64,000 bases of DNA from JBJMQS01 sp045802605 (GCA_045802605.1 JBJMQS010000056.1:62001-126000), one strand, 5' to 3'. Positions 53,243 to 63,559 are shown, counted from the stretch's first letter. The notes: generated by a model not told the origin, from the letters alone. Translations and numbers: made by a program.

Positions 53243-54349
53243 GATCATTCACCTCCAATCACGCAGGGAAGCAAAACCTCCTCGGCCAATGAAGGTGGCA
53301 ATTCGCTGTTATGGGCTCTGCGTGAATAGCTTGGGATACATGACAAATGTATATCGCCCTCCATCGGGAAAAAACGCAGCCAACACGCAACCATTTGTGT
53401 CACAGTCGTCAGCGAGTCGAATAACCCACAAATCTCATCTTTTGCAGCATGGGGATTCGCGAATCGGCTGATTGTTCGCTGTTCAGAGCTCCTTTGCGTG
53501 TGACTCCTTTCCGCCCATAAGGGAATGAGGCCGTGACTTCGCATCAATTTGGATTCGTCCGATGTTGAGATTGCGACAGGCTTCAAAGTCGTGGCCAAGC
53601 AATCCACGGAGGACCAACAGGTAGGCCATGAGCGATCTCTGGACGTTGGCAGCGTTCTAGTCACATTGCGAACGCCGTCAAGATACCAACGCGAAAATAC
53701 CTGATCGAACAATTTTGCCTGCGCGAACGTATGATGAAGATCACCACCGTCATCGCGGCCTTGAAGGCGAAGGGAATCAAAGTCAGTCCCAACTTTGGTT
53801 GTGTCATCAAAAACACGACCAAGCAGCACAAGCGCCGCGCCCGTCGCGAATTCGTCGTAGCGATAACCCAGCAAAACAGATTCGTCGGGGCTGCCAACGC
53901 AATCATTCGCGTCGAGGATGTCGCGTAATCGAGATTGCTCACAGGCTTGGCTCCGACCGGCAATGCCTGCATACGCTGTTGGAGGTATTTCGGTTGTCCT
54001 GTTCAGCCATCGCGGTCTCTCCGAGTGACGTAGAATAAAGGTCGAATCGATCCGAAGATTGCGAAGCGATGTGCGAGGCGTTATTGGCAATAAGAGTCCA
54101 GGCCATGGCCTAAAAGGAGGGCACCTACGTCCCTGCCAGAGCAATGGGCACCTCTGTCGGTTGCCGCTAACACATCACTCGCAAGATTTGTCCGCGGAGT
54201 GCAAAAGAAATGCACTAGGCAAGACATACGCCGCGGGCCCTGGACGGTACCAAAGGCTCGGTGGCCGAACGACTGCTTTTGGGCTACGAAATGTCAAACA
54301 GGTTTTTGATAATATTAAGGGCACGCGAGAGAAAGACCTGTGGTGGCTG
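53243..54349. other. 1.1-kb region without a confident gene
   Basis: A 299-codon minus-strand open frame (53245-54144) spans most of this stretch, and a 65-codon basic ORF lies on the plus strand (53731-53928). Neither has a clear ribosome site or family. Parts of the minus frame look protein-like (SVLLGYRYDEFATGAALVLL, DLHHTFAQAKLFDQVFSRWY) while others do not, so a decayed gene is possible. The promoters of the ferritin-like operon and of the DUF1559 gene should also be here. Confidence 0.35.
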
Positions 54350-55321
54350 ATGACCTCCCAAAACTCACGATCTTCTTTGAGTATTTCCAATCGCGTCGCG
54401 TTCACGCTAGTTGAGCTGTTAGTAGTTGCCGGAATCATAGCCCTACTTTTGAGCCTGTTGATCCCCGCGGTACAAAGAACGCGTGAAGCCGCATCGCGAG
54501 CAAAATGCGCGGGAAACCTACGCCAAATTGGCTTTGCCTTGCATCATTATGAGGCCGTCCACACACATTTCCCTCCAGGCCGCGGCATGCCCCAACCTGC
54601 TATATTTTCAGCCCACGCTTATTTGTTGCCTTATACCGACCAAGAATGCCTCAATTCGGCCATTCATTTTGACTTGGCGCCAGCCACTTATTCGTTGGGC
54701 AATGGCACGACCTATGATGGAACTGCGAATTATCCGGCCGCGAGTGCACGAGTTTTGCTACTGGCATGTCCAAGCGATGTGGTTGATCAAGTTCCGGGAT
54801 CGTTTTTTGGTGCGACTAATTATGCAGCATGTACCGGAACAGGATCAAGTGCCAATCTTGACAACGCAGATGGCGTATTTTTCACTGGATCGAGCGTTAG
54901 ATTCGAAGACATATCGGATGGGAGCTCAAGCACCGTAGCCTTCGGGGAGCGTCCGCTCGGCGATGGACAGGACGTCCTACCTGTTGGGCCTCAGCTCCGA
55001 ATCAAACTCTTACCCGGTGGTTCTGTGCCGACTCAGCAAGCATGCGAGACGTCCGGCGCTTGGTATGGTGAACGCGGCGCCAAGTGGATTGTTGGGAACT
55101 ATGGAAACACCCTATACAACCATGCTTTGCCACCCAATGCATTGACGTGCGATTGCATGAATACTCAGCAACAGGCAGCGATGATGTCCGCACGTAGCCG
55201 GCACGAAGGCGGAGTCAACATTCTCTATTGCGATGGAGATGTTCAATTTGTTTCCAACCGAATCAATGCGGCCATTTGGCGGGCATTGGCGACACGTGCG
55301 GGTGGTGAAACGGTGGACTGA
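54350..55321 (+). CDS. DUF1559 protein with a type IV prepilin-like N-terminus
   Basis: A 323-residue protein from ATG 54350. The N-terminus has a prepilin methylation/cleavage motif with hydrophobic helix (RVAFTLVELLVVAGIIALLL), then SRAKCAGNLRQIGFALHHYE and the DUF1559 body. The end has H-E-G-G-V-N-I-L-Y-C-D-G-D-V, the family's C-terminal signature. DUF1559 proteins are found in large numbers in planctomycetes and are pseudopilin-like, with possible roles in secretion or surface fibres. The upstream in-frame ORF extension (54059) lacks a good start. Confidence 0.88.
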   Translation: MTSQNSRSSLSISNRVAFTLVELLVVAGIIALLLSLLIPAVQRTREAASRAKCAGNLRQIGFALHHYEAVHTHFPPGRGMPQPAIFSAHAYLLPYTDQECLNSAIHFDLAPATYSLGNGTTYDGTANYPAASARVLLLACPSDVVDQVPGSFFGATNYAACTGTGSSANLDNADGVFFTGSSVRFEDISDGSSSTVAFGERPLGDGQDVLPVGPQLRIKLLPGGSVPTQQACETSGAWYGERGAKWIVGNYGNTLYNHALPPNALTCDCMNTQQQAAMMSARSRHEGGVNILYCDGDVQFVSNRINAAIWRALATRAGGETVD

Positions 55322-55625
55322 TGTTTCCGGTGGATCGACTGATGAATCAATGAACTTGGCCAGCTGGCGTCGACATTAATGAGGATTCGCCATCTAGGCT
55401 GGGCGCGGCGACGACCTTAGACATGGCTGGCAGACGCATTCGTGATCGTCGTCCTTTGTTTCCGTGTGGTTCTTTTCGCAGACATAGACAGTTCATTCAA
55501 TAGCTTATGGTTCAACAGACCTGCTTGTCAGCAGCTTGGACCCGAGGCAAATATTTAAACGGATCAACACTATCGAAAATCCCGCGTCTCCGAATTCTGT
55601 CCCGTCACTTGCAAGGAGGTCTGGG
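55322..55625. other. Intergenic region before the propeller-amylase-cytochrome operon
   Basis: About 300 bases. No gene is supported. It probably holds the promoter of the operon that begins at 55626. Confidence 0.4.
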
Positions 55626-57503
55626 GTGCTCATGCCGTGCAAACACCGTTTAACTTCGCTCCAATTGGTCTTGATAATCTCGCTCTTAGGCAGTCGCTCT
55701 AGCCAGGGGCAGCAGGCTGTTCTGACACGGTCTTATGACAATACGCGTTGCGGTACAAATCTGCACGAGACGGTCCTTACGCCGGCTAAAGTCACGGCCC
55801 ACGGTATGGTTAAACTGCATTCCTTGCAATTGACCGGGGATGATCCGCGGATAGAAGCACAACCACTGTATGTTCCGGAGCTCACCTTGAGCGATGGTCA
55901 CAAACACAACGTTGTGTTTATCTGTTCTATGTCTAACCGCGTTTGGGCATTCGATGCCGATAACGGAAATGCTGTCTGGGCCACGCCGGCTTACTTAGGC
56001 CCAGCGTTTGTGCCAAGCCCTGGTGATCCCGTCGATAAATGGGGAATCAACAAGTCATTCGGCATCTTGAGCACGCCGGTGATTGATCTGCATGCGGGGT
56101 TGATATATGTCGTCTATTGGCTGTCGGATGCAGCCACTCACAAGAATAGGGATTTCCGAATAAGTGCTCTCCGACTGACCGATGGGACAGCACCACACAA
56201 TCGACCGGCATTGCCCATTGCAGCGACTATTACAAATGCTGCGGGCCAGACGATCTCGTTCAACCAAGTGCAAAAGCAGCGAGCGGCGTTACTTCTCACG
56301 CCGCTCGTTGGCGCTCCTAGTTCCCACGCGCACCGCATGCTCTATGTCGCGTTTACAGGATCTGAGGACCCGCCGGACGACGGCAATGCCAGCAAGGCCA
56401 ATCATGGTTGGGTGATGGCATTTGACGTTGATGTTTGGAAGCAAGCGGCAGCGTGGATTTCAACTCCGAGTAGTTTCGGGGGCGGAATATGGCAAGGGGG
56501 ACAAGGTCCAGCCGCCGATGACCTAAGCAATGTTTACCTTATGACCGGCAATGGCGGCTACTTAGATAAGCCTCTAATCAAAGACTTCACTGGTACAACA
56601 GATTTTCCTGAGTGTTTTGCCAAGCTTTCGTACAACTCAGGGACCTCGGCGCTGGCGCTCACTGACTGGTTTATTCCCTTTCGCGATCTGGGACGTAAGA
56701 AATGGAGTAAAACTCAGGTGGCTCCGTTCCCCGAAGGATATGATTACACCGACCAGGATCTGGGCTCTTCGGGGCCAATCCTGCCCCCCAATCTGAATCT
56801 GGTTCTCGGAGCGGGCAAGGATGGCGTGCTGTATGTCCTGAATAAGAGTCAATTCGGTAAAGCGGTCGGCGATTTCACGAAGTTGAAGCAACCTCCATCA
56901 TTCTTCACATTCGAACCCAACCCAGCAATTGCAGCATATGCACATGCCCACGCCAATGGAAATCTCGATTTCAAACCAATGCTGGGGGTGAAGACCCCTC
57001 ACCTCCACGGCTCTCCGGCATACTGGAACAGTGCCTCACATGGACCAACACTGTACGTCTGGGGTGAGAACAATGTCCTTCGCGCATACTCACTTGATGT
57101 CGACGGAAAAACCAAGCTACTTGCGCGCGGCACCGACGTAGCGTCCGCGAAACTTGCCGATCCAACCTTAGCTTCACTGGGCGGCATGCCTGGGGGGATG
57201 ATTTGCGTTGCGGCCAACGGCACCAATGACGGTATCATTTGGGCTACCGCGCCGGTTGATGATGACGCCAACAGAGCTCCGGTTCCTGGAGTTGTCCGAG
57301 CCTATGACGCATCTGCCTTTGTCGCCGGTTTACCGAGCGCGATACCCACGATGAAGAAACTCTGGGAACAAAAGGGGTTCACGTACAGCAAGTTTTGTCC
57401 CCCTGTCGTTGCCGATGGTCGCTTGTTCGTCCCAACCTATGACGGCACCGTCGACGTGTACGTGAGTCCGAGCCAATCGGCACCTCCGGCTCCTCATCCC
57501 TAA
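55626..57503 (+). CDS. Secreted PQQ-like beta-propeller protein (paralogue)
   Basis: A 625-residue protein; GTG 55626 is preferred because AAGGAGG lies seven bases upstream (ATG 55632 is also possible). A signal peptide (SLQLVLIISLLGSRSSQGQQ) is followed by propeller blades (HNVVFICSMSNRVWAFDADN, STPVIDLHAGLIYVVYWL, FGGGIWQGGQGPAADDLSNV and LGAGKDGVLYVLNKSQFG). The arrangement GGGIWQGG...AADD matches the protein at 50111, so the two are paralogues. It is the first gene of a run with GH13-like, cytochrome and YncE-like genes, spaced 34, 14 and 15 bases, so all four are probably one operon acting in the periplasm or outside the cell. Confidence 0.8.
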   Translation: MLMPCKHRLTSLQLVLIISLLGSRSSQGQQAVLTRSYDNTRCGTNLHETVLTPAKVTAHGMVKLHSLQLTGDDPRIEAQPLYVPELTLSDGHKHNVVFICSMSNRVWAFDADNGNAVWATPAYLGPAFVPSPGDPVDKWGINKSFGILSTPVIDLHAGLIYVVYWLSDAATHKNRDFRISALRLTDGTAPHNRPALPIAATITNAAGQTISFNQVQKQRAALLLTPLVGAPSSHAHRMLYVAFTGSEDPPDDGNASKANHGWVMAFDVDVWKQAAAWISTPSSFGGGIWQGGQGPAADDLSNVYLMTGNGGYLDKPLIKDFTGTTDFPECFAKLSYNSGTSALALTDWFIPFRDLGRKKWSKTQVAPFPEGYDYTDQDLGSSGPILPPNLNLVLGAGKDGVLYVLNKSQFGKAVGDFTKLKQPPSFFTFEPNPAIAAYAHAHANGNLDFKPMLGVKTPHLHGSPAYWNSASHGPTLYVWGENNVLRAYSLDVDGKTKLLARGTDVASAKLADPTLASLGGMPGGMICVAANGTNDGIIWATAPVDDDANRAPVPGVVRAYDASAFVAGLPSAIPTMKKLWEQKGFTYSKFCPPVVADGRLFVPTYDGTVDVYVSPSQSAPPAPHP

Positions 57504-57537
57504 AATCGACAGTCAGATCATCTCGAGAGGGCGTTCC

Positions 57538-60027
57538 ATGGCGCAACGTTTGCCTTTTGTGGCTTTTGCCCTTGCGATCTTCTTCACGGTTTGCCCTTGC
57601 AGCAGTGCTGGAACCTTGAAGGTGTCGGTGGGACAGACCGTGCGCATCGCAAGTGAAGTCGAAGCGGACTACACGACCACTCACGTTATGATCGACGAAC
57701 TGAGACACGACAGCATCCCCGTAACGCTATTCTTCGATCCGCAAATTTTACACGTCGAGTCGGCGGAGATCTTTACCAATCTCAACCGTCGAGATCGTTG
57801 CATGACTGATGCCGATGGAGATGGCGTCGAGGACGGGATTAAGCCTCCACCTGGCAATTTGATAAAAGTCGGAGACGATCATCATTATTACAAGTCTCGC
57901 GCGATGTCACTGGTCGCTGGTGGCTATCAACTCACGCTACAGATCGAAAAATGCGGCGTTTATCGTTTGACAGCGAGATATCGCCTGATTGGCGATCCCG
58001 CAGGACAATACCGGTGGTACGGTGACGACAGCAATGCAAGTGGAGTTCGCAAGCGCGACCACATCCTCGTCGTCTCTCCTTCCCGCATTCGGGACCTTCG
58101 AATCTATGAAGTGAACCCGTTGACGATGCTTGCAACCGGCCCAGCGCCCGAGCAGCGTGGAACATTCGCCGATTTGGCAAGTGGCTTGGCAAACGATCAG
58201 GATCCGCGATTTAGCTTGAACTACGTAAAAAATCTCGGCTGTAACGCGATTTGGCTTCAGCCGATTCATCCGCGCGGCATTGATGGGCGCCAGATCGACA
58301 CGGAGACCGGGCAGCCGTTCGTTCTGGGCAGCCCTTACGCCGTCAAGAATTTCTTCGAGGTGATGCCATTGATGGCCAAAGGCGTGGCACCGGCAGATGG
58401 CGACACACCGACGGGACGATCCCACGCACTGAAGCAGTTTCAGCAATTCGTCAAGGCATCCAATCAAGCGGGTGTATACATCATATTAGACGCGCCATTT
58501 AACCATGCGGCTCGTGACGTTGAACTGGCTGAGGCAGGCAAGAAGTACTGGGGACAGACATCCACCAGTGCCACAAGCGAACTTCGCAAGGTCGAAGCCC
58601 GCGTGTTTTCTAGGGCCGCACACTATGACATGCGGGCTGGAAGCGCCAGCAATGCCGCAGTTGCACCCGCTACGGCACCAGATCGCTACGATTTCGGTAA
58701 ATGGACCGACGTGCTCGATTTTTATTTTGGTCGTTATGCTGCACTGGTTGCCGATGCCGGGGAGACCGGAAACTACAAGGACGAAGAGGACTGGTTTGAT
58801 TACAGCATCGGCGGTGAAGAACAGCGTGGAGAAGGAAACGGGCATTTCGATAAGATCACGCAAGACGTCTGGCGCTATTTCGCCGACTACGTTCAGTACT
58901 GGCTCAGCCAAACTGGTTACCCGGCCAATCCGAACGGTGAAGCTTTGGATATGAATTCCGGCGTCAGCGGTTTACGTTCAGACTTCGCGCAGGGATTGCC
59001 ACCTCAATGTCTGGAGTACATCGTCAATCGCACTCGCACTCGCTGCTGGAACTTCCTGTTCATGGCGGAAAGCCTTGATGGCGGAGCGGTAACATATCGC
59101 TCATCACGCCAATTTGACGTCCTCAACGAAAACACGATCTACGAATTGCATACGTGCCAAACGCACCGCGATTACAAACGACTTTATAACAGTCGTCGCA
59201 ATGCCTACGCCTTGGCAGTCATTCTGCTGAATACCAGCTCCCAAGACGAAGACAACTACCAGAACCCCTATGAAGCGTTTTTGCGACACGCGGCGAATAA
59301 TACAATCGACGGCGCGACGATGATCTTTCCTGGGCAAGAACTCGGTCTCCGTGGCACAATCGTTCCGCCGAATGGCTCCAGTTCTACTGTAGGCCCACCT
59401 TACGGGTATCAGCGATACGAAAAGGGCTTCGGCACGATTCCCAAACCAATCCCTTTATTCAAGGACTACAATTCCCTGATGCCGTTGTGGAGAGATTTGA
59501 AACAAGGAACTGGTGAAGCTAGCCATCTGCAAAATCTTTACGCAATGGTAGGTCAGGCGCGAGCCTCGTCTGCCGCGTTGCGGAGTCCGAATCGGATCTT
59601 TTTGGAGCTCACCAATCGGGCTCCCCACGAAACAATCTACGCGGTAGCAAAATTCGATCGGCGCAACTCTGACGCGACGAGCCGTGATGTAGTCTTTGCA
59701 TTCGTCAACCTCTCCGTTTCCGAAGATTCGGCCACTCCTACGGGGATCGGATTTAATGTGGCAATCGATGCCGATGGCGATGGTGCAAATGACTTCGGCA
59801 TCAAGCCCGAACGTTTTTACAATGTTAAGAATTTGGCAGCGTATACTGCTGCCAATGCAAATCGGCGAGACGAGTGGCTTTGGACTCAGCCCCGCAAGGG
59901 AGATGATTTGCTTGGAAACGGGATATTTGTATCGATGAATCGCGTACCAGTGACGCCGAACGTGTGGACAATGAGACCGTACGAGCCTCAATTTCTCAAA
60001 CTCTATGAAGTTCCCGCACCCCACTGA
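57538..60027 (+). CDS. Secreted GH13-like alpha-amylase family protein
   Basis: An 829-residue protein with a signal peptide (PFVAFALAIFFTVCPCSSAG). The (beta/alpha)8 GH13 barrel covers about residues 190-660: LRIYEVNPLT, NLGCNAIWLQPIH, YIILDAPFNH (Asp 318, Asn 322, His 323; region I), SGLRSDFAQG with the candidate nucleophile Asp 482 (region II), FLFMAESLDG with the candidate acid Glu 511 (region III), and NTSSQDEDN around Asp 570 (region IV), followed by FPGQELGLRG. Two Ca-binding-like loops (DADGDGVEDG, DADGDGANDF) lie outside. Probably an extracellular glucan hydrolase or branching-type enzyme; the insertions relative to standard amylases make the substrate uncertain. Confidence 0.8.
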   Translation: MAQRLPFVAFALAIFFTVCPCSSAGTLKVSVGQTVRIASEVEADYTTTHVMIDELRHDSIPVTLFFDPQILHVESAEIFTNLNRRDRCMTDADGDGVEDGIKPPPGNLIKVGDDHHYYKSRAMSLVAGGYQLTLQIEKCGVYRLTARYRLIGDPAGQYRWYGDDSNASGVRKRDHILVVSPSRIRDLRIYEVNPLTMLATGPAPEQRGTFADLASGLANDQDPRFSLNYVKNLGCNAIWLQPIHPRGIDGRQIDTETGQPFVLGSPYAVKNFFEVMPLMAKGVAPADGDTPTGRSHALKQFQQFVKASNQAGVYIILDAPFNHAARDVELAEAGKKYWGQTSTSATSELRKVEARVFSRAAHYDMRAGSASNAAVAPATAPDRYDFGKWTDVLDFYFGRYAALVADAGETGNYKDEEDWFDYSIGGEEQRGEGNGHFDKITQDVWRYFADYVQYWLSQTGYPANPNGEALDMNSGVSGLRSDFAQGLPPQCLEYIVNRTRTRCWNFLFMAESLDGGAVTYRSSRQFDVLNENTIYELHTCQTHRDYKRLYNSRRNAYALAVILLNTSSQDEDNYQNPYEAFLRHAANNTIDGATMIFPGQELGLRGTIVPPNGSSSTVGPPYGYQRYEKGFGTIPKPIPLFKDYNSLMPLWRDLKQGTGEASHLQNLYAMVGQARASSAALRSPNRIFLELTNRAPHETIYAVAKFDRRNSDATSRDVVFAFVNLSVSEDSATPTGIGFNVAIDADGDGANDFGIKPERFYNVKNLAAYTAANANRRDEWLWTQPRKGDDLLGNGIFVSMNRVPVTPNVWTMRPYEPQFLKLYEVPAPH

Positions 60028-60041
60028 CGGTTTGATGCCTC

Positions 60042-61334
60042 ATGCACTTTCGATATCCATACGCGATTGTGTCAGCTCTTATGGTTGGGGCAGGATGTGT
60101 TCCTGCAGCTAGACATTCATTATCGAAGCCAGAGACAAACGAGGAACTGCGAGTGCCGTTGGATCCCACGAGCGGATTTCCGTTGTTGCTTTCGATGACG
60201 CGCGTATTTGCAGACACTCGAAGCCTAATCCCCAATTCCCACTTGGTGGCTTATGAACTGAACGTGCCCTTTTGGTCTGACGGTGCTGAAAAGCGAAGAT
60301 GGGTCGCTTTGCCGAATGGCCAGTCAATCCACTTCGTACCAAATGGGGAATGGGTCTTTCCCATTGGCACTGTGTTTGTGAAGCACTTTGAGCTTGCACG
60401 CCGACGAATTGAGACTCGTCTTCTTGTCCGCGGTAAATTGGGAACCGTGTTTGGCGCCAGCTATCGCTGGCGACCAGACCAAATCGATGCGGAAATCGTG
60501 CCGGAACGCAGAATTGAAGCTCTTGTCCCTGGAAATCGCATCCAGTCACGGCCGTGGTGTTTTCCCGGGCCTGACGATTGCAAAAAATGCCATCTGCCTG
60601 AAATTGGCGGCGTGCTGGGCGTGAACACTCGGCAATTGAATCTTGACTTACCAGGCGAAACCGGAAATCAACTGTTGGACTGGAGTCGTCGAGGCCTTCT
60701 CACGGACGGTCCTGGTCACGGCGATCTCGCCGCGCTGCCACGCCTGCCGCAGCTCGCCGAAACGGGCAGCGCGGCGGAAAAGGCCAAAGCATTTTTGGAT
60801 ACCAATTGCGGGTATTGCCACCGGCCCGGTGGCGCGACGGCCGATTTTGATGCCCGCTGGGAAACCCCTCTCGAAAAGCAAGGATTGATCAATGCGCCAG
60901 CTCGAATCAATCTAGGAATCGACGGAGCACGTCAAGTGGCTCCCAATGATCCTTGGCGGTCGATGATTCTGCAACGCGTAGAAACAACTGAAGCAACGAA
61001 GATGCCCCCGCTAGTTCATGAAGAGGTCGATCGCGACGGCTCCCGGATTCTCAGGGAGTGGATTGCAACACTTCCCGGTCCTACCGTTGTCGTCCCACCG
61101 GCAATCGAACCAAAAGGAGGTGAGTTCTCGGAGCCTGTCAGCGTCTCGTTGTCGCATCGGGATCCGAGCGTGGAATTTCGCTACACACTAGACGGCAGTC
61201 CTCCTGCTTCGTCGTCACCACTTTGGACGGGGCCGCTGGTTCTTAGGCAATCCACCACCCTGCGTGCGCGAGCGTATAAAGTGGGTTGCAAGTATAGTGT
61301 GATCGTGCAAGAGACGTTCGTCGTTGGCAACTGA
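60042..61334 (+). CDS. Di-haem cytochrome-c lipoprotein with a chitobiase-like C-terminal domain
   Basis: A 430-residue protein. A lipobox (SALMVGAGC, Cys about 19) marks a lipoprotein. Two haem-binding CxxCH motifs appear: CKKCH at about 180 and CGYCH at about 255. The part between and after contains KMPPLVHEEVDRDG, in which the Met could be an axial ligand. The last 75 residues (VEFRYTLDGSPPASSSPLWT) match the chitobiase/beta-hexosaminidase C-terminal (CHB_HEX_C) fold. In planctomycetes such cytochrome proteins are part of large extracytoplasmic redox modules. It starts 14 bases after the GH13-like gene. Confidence 0.82.
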   Translation: MHFRYPYAIVSALMVGAGCVPAARHSLSKPETNEELRVPLDPTSGFPLLLSMTRVFADTRSLIPNSHLVAYELNVPFWSDGAEKRRWVALPNGQSIHFVPNGEWVFPIGTVFVKHFELARRRIETRLLVRGKLGTVFGASYRWRPDQIDAEIVPERRIEALVPGNRIQSRPWCFPGPDDCKKCHLPEIGGVLGVNTRQLNLDLPGETGNQLLDWSRRGLLTDGPGHGDLAALPRLPQLAETGSAAEKAKAFLDTNCGYCHRPGGATADFDARWETPLEKQGLINAPARINLGIDGARQVAPNDPWRSMILQRVETTEATKMPPLVHEEVDRDGSRILREWIATLPGPTVVVPPAIEPKGGEFSEPVSVSLSHRDPSVEFRYTLDGSPPASSSPLWTGPLVLRQSTTLRARAYKVGCKYSVIVQETFVVGN

Positions 61335-61349
61335 CCAAAGGAGACATTC

Positions 61350-62417
61350 ATGTACAGACTCATTTTCGGTGCCCTTGCGGCAGTAGCCTTTGTCCGAACC
61401 ATGCCCTGCAGCATCGCTCAGACGTCGGCATCCAAAGCGTATTGGGTATGCACCAGCAATGAATCGTCAGGAGATGTGAGTGTAATCGACGGTTCCAACC
61501 GCCAAGTGATAGCAACGATTGCAGTCGGCAAGCGGCCACGCGGTGTCCACGCCAGCCCGGAAGGAAAGTTACTCTATGTGGCTGTCAGTGGCAGCCCCAT
61601 TACGGGACCTCCAAAGCTCAACGAGAAGGGGATTCCAATCTTCGAAACGGAAAAGGAAGACGAGGGCGATCGTACCGCGGACGGTATTGGAGTGATCGAT
61701 TTGCACCAGCGTAAATTTCTCCGCAAGCTTCCCGCAGGCACCGATCCTGAGGAATTTGCCGTCAGCCCCGACGGCAAGCGGCTGTATGTGTCAAACGAAG
61801 ACGTCGGTACCGCAAGCGTACTTGACGTCGGATCAGGAAAAGTTGAGGGTATTGTGCGCGTCAAGAAAGAACCTGAGGGAGTTGCATTCACACCTAATGG
61901 CAAATTCGTTTTTGTGACGTGCGAAACTGGTGGCGAAGTGATGGTGATCGATGCTGCGACGAACAAAGTGGTGGACGAAATCCTCGTTGGGGGTCGGCCA
62001 AGGACGATTGCTTTTCTTGCCGACAGTTCGCGCGCATATATACCTTCTGAGACCGAGAGCAAGGTGACCGAAGTGGACTGTTCGAGTCGCAAACTCATCC
62101 GATCATTTGCACTTCCCCATGGATCGCGGCCGATGGGGACTGCGACAAGTCCCGACGGTAGGCGGATCTACGTCAGTACTGGCCGAGGGGGAACCGTGTG
62201 CGTCATTGATTTGTCAGCGGGCAAAGTATCGCACACGATTTCGGCGGGCGCTCGGCCATGGGGGATCGGCCTGTCACCGGATGGGAAACTACTGTTTGTG
62301 GCAAACGGTCCGTCGAACGACATTTCAGTCATCGACACAATGGCAGCCAAGGAGATTGATCGCATTAAAGTCGGTCGAGGGCCCTGGGGCGTTGCTGTAA
62401 TCCCGGTAAACCCATGA
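61350..62417 (+). CDS. Secreted YncE-like seven-bladed beta-propeller
   Basis: A 355-residue protein with ribosome site AAAGGAG and a signal peptide (LIFGALAAVAFVRTMPCSIA). The repeats are the classic YncE/YVTN type: GDVSVIDGSNRQVIATIAVG, KRPRGVHASPEGKLLYVAVS, TASVLDVGSGKVEGIVRVKK, GGEVMVIDAATNKVVDEILV and NDISVIDTMAAKEIDRIKVG. YVTN propellers in planctomycetes often accompany secreted cytochromes. It is the last gene of the operon. Ligand unknown. Confidence 0.85.
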   Translation: MYRLIFGALAAVAFVRTMPCSIAQTSASKAYWVCTSNESSGDVSVIDGSNRQVIATIAVGKRPRGVHASPEGKLLYVAVSGSPITGPPKLNEKGIPIFETEKEDEGDRTADGIGVIDLHQRKFLRKLPAGTDPEEFAVSPDGKRLYVSNEDVGTASVLDVGSGKVEGIVRVKKEPEGVAFTPNGKFVFVTCETGGEVMVIDAATNKVVDEILVGGRPRTIAFLADSSRAYIPSETESKVTEVDCSSRKLIRSFALPHGSRPMGTATSPDGRRIYVSTGRGGTVCVIDLSAGKVSHTISAGARPWGIGLSPDGKLLFVANGPSNDISVIDTMAAKEIDRIKVGRGPWGVAVIPVNP

Positions 62418-62584
62418 ATTACCAAGAATTGACTAGCGGAACTTGTCAATTTGAATCGTTCTAAGATTTGGCGATGGTGCCGGGGGTAAGCCTAGAACCG
62501 CCTTCGATATGTTTTTATCGATGTAACGACCATAGAGTAATTGACTATGTCGTCGCATGCAAATGACAGCTAGGGGCGCCACAT

Positions 62585-62851
62585 ATGAATACAGAAGAGC
62601 TACTATCCAATTGGTTGAAGCAATATTCAGTGAATTTGCCACCACAGCATGGATTGTTGCGAATTCGGCGAGCAGAACCTCGTCTTCAATACCACAACTA
62701 TTTTGCTCGGTTCAAGGTTGAGGTCGCACAATACGATGGCTCCGGCGAAAATCCTACCCATGTCTCGTGTATTGTCGTAGAGGTTTCGACGACGGATCAG
62801 ACGGCAAAGATAGATCCCAATACAGCATGCGATGCCATTCGCGATCTCTAA
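62585..62851 (+). CDS. Hypothetical 88-residue protein
   Basis: From ATG 62585 a small soluble sequence (NTEELLSNWLKQYSVNLPPQ, then YHNYFARFKVEVAQYDGSGE and THVSCIVVEVSTTD). It has a predicted alpha-beta pattern but no family I recognise. No clear ribosome site is present. Moderate-to-low certainty. Confidence 0.45.
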   Translation: MNTEELLSNWLKQYSVNLPPQHGLLRIRRAEPRLQYHNYFARFKVEVAQYDGSGENPTHVSCIVVEVSTTDQTAKIDPNTACDAIRDL

Positions 62852-62895
62852 GCCGTTCATGCCTAATAGAGTTGTAGTCGACGAATAGGCGCCCA

Positions 62896-63450
62896 CTATG
62901 GGTCATGCTCAATTGGCTCGTCGGAGTGTTCGTGCTCATATCTCTCAGTGAGATGAAACCAAACTCCAACGCTAATAAGTCCGGTCGCCGCGACGAACGT
63001 GATTGACACCGACTCATCCAACACTGCAACGGAAGTCAGCCGCTCCGACGAACGGCGCCAGCGAGAAATACGATCCCATTGAGGCGGTACCGAAATGCCT
63101 TAGTGCGAGGACGAACAACGTCAGGCTCGTTTGGCCAAGAAGGATTCCAGCCGCCTCGAGGATCGGCAACATGCCCGCATCGTCGCACCAATCGAATACG
63201 CGATTACGAGATTCACAATCCTAGTTATCCAGTTTTTGGCGGCGTATTCGTGGCGGGATCGCCGCCAGAGACCTTTCTGGTTAGGGTTGTTGTCCACCTG
63301 CTTCCACAAGTTAGATACGAGTCCCCTAGCCTGAAGCTCATCACTCGGTCACCTGCTAGTGACATTCTCGAACTCACAATCGCGCCTGACGATCTCTCGA
63401 CCGCTGAGCCAAGATATCGGTGTCGTGATCGTTCAGCTTTGCCCACACAG
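62896..63450 (-). pseudogene. EamA/DMT-type transporter remnant with a His-rich tail
   Basis: Minus-strand pieces in more than one frame recall a DMT/EamA transporter: TLTRKVSGGDPATNTPP, ILLGQTSLTLFVLALRH, FGTASMGSYFSLAPFVGAA, then after a frameshift VLDESVSITFVAATGLISVG and FHLTERYEHEHSDEPIEHDP to a TAG at 62896-62898. At least two frameshifts separate the pieces, and the N-terminal half is gone. The His-rich tail is typical of some members and suggests metal handling in the ancestor. Confidence 0.6.
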
Positions 63451-63559
63451 TTCTAGCAATTTCGTATTTGCTAACTGAGTCATTGTCCTTCGCGACCTGC
63501 TCGCGTAGGTCGGCCGTCAGATCCTCCAGTATGCCGGCACTCCGCAAGAAAAGAATCAC
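63374..63559 (-). CDS. Possible short fragment of a restriction-endonuclease-associated gene
   Basis: A 61-codon minus-strand frame beginning near 63559 reads AGILEDLTADLREQVAKDND, then SVSKYEIARTVWAKLNDHD. I recall a similar S-x-x-KxEIARTVxxRLN block at the N-terminus of a restriction-endonuclease-type family, but no catalytic part is present. Low certainty; it may be an incidental ORF. Confidence 0.25.
   Translation of the reverse strand: MILFLRSAGILEDLTADLREQVAKDNDSVSKYEIARTVWAKLNDHDTDILAQRSRDRQARL

Noticed and set aside
53245..54144. 299-codon minus-strand ORF
   Set aside because: No ribosome site, no family and patchy composition; left as unassigned rather than called a gene.
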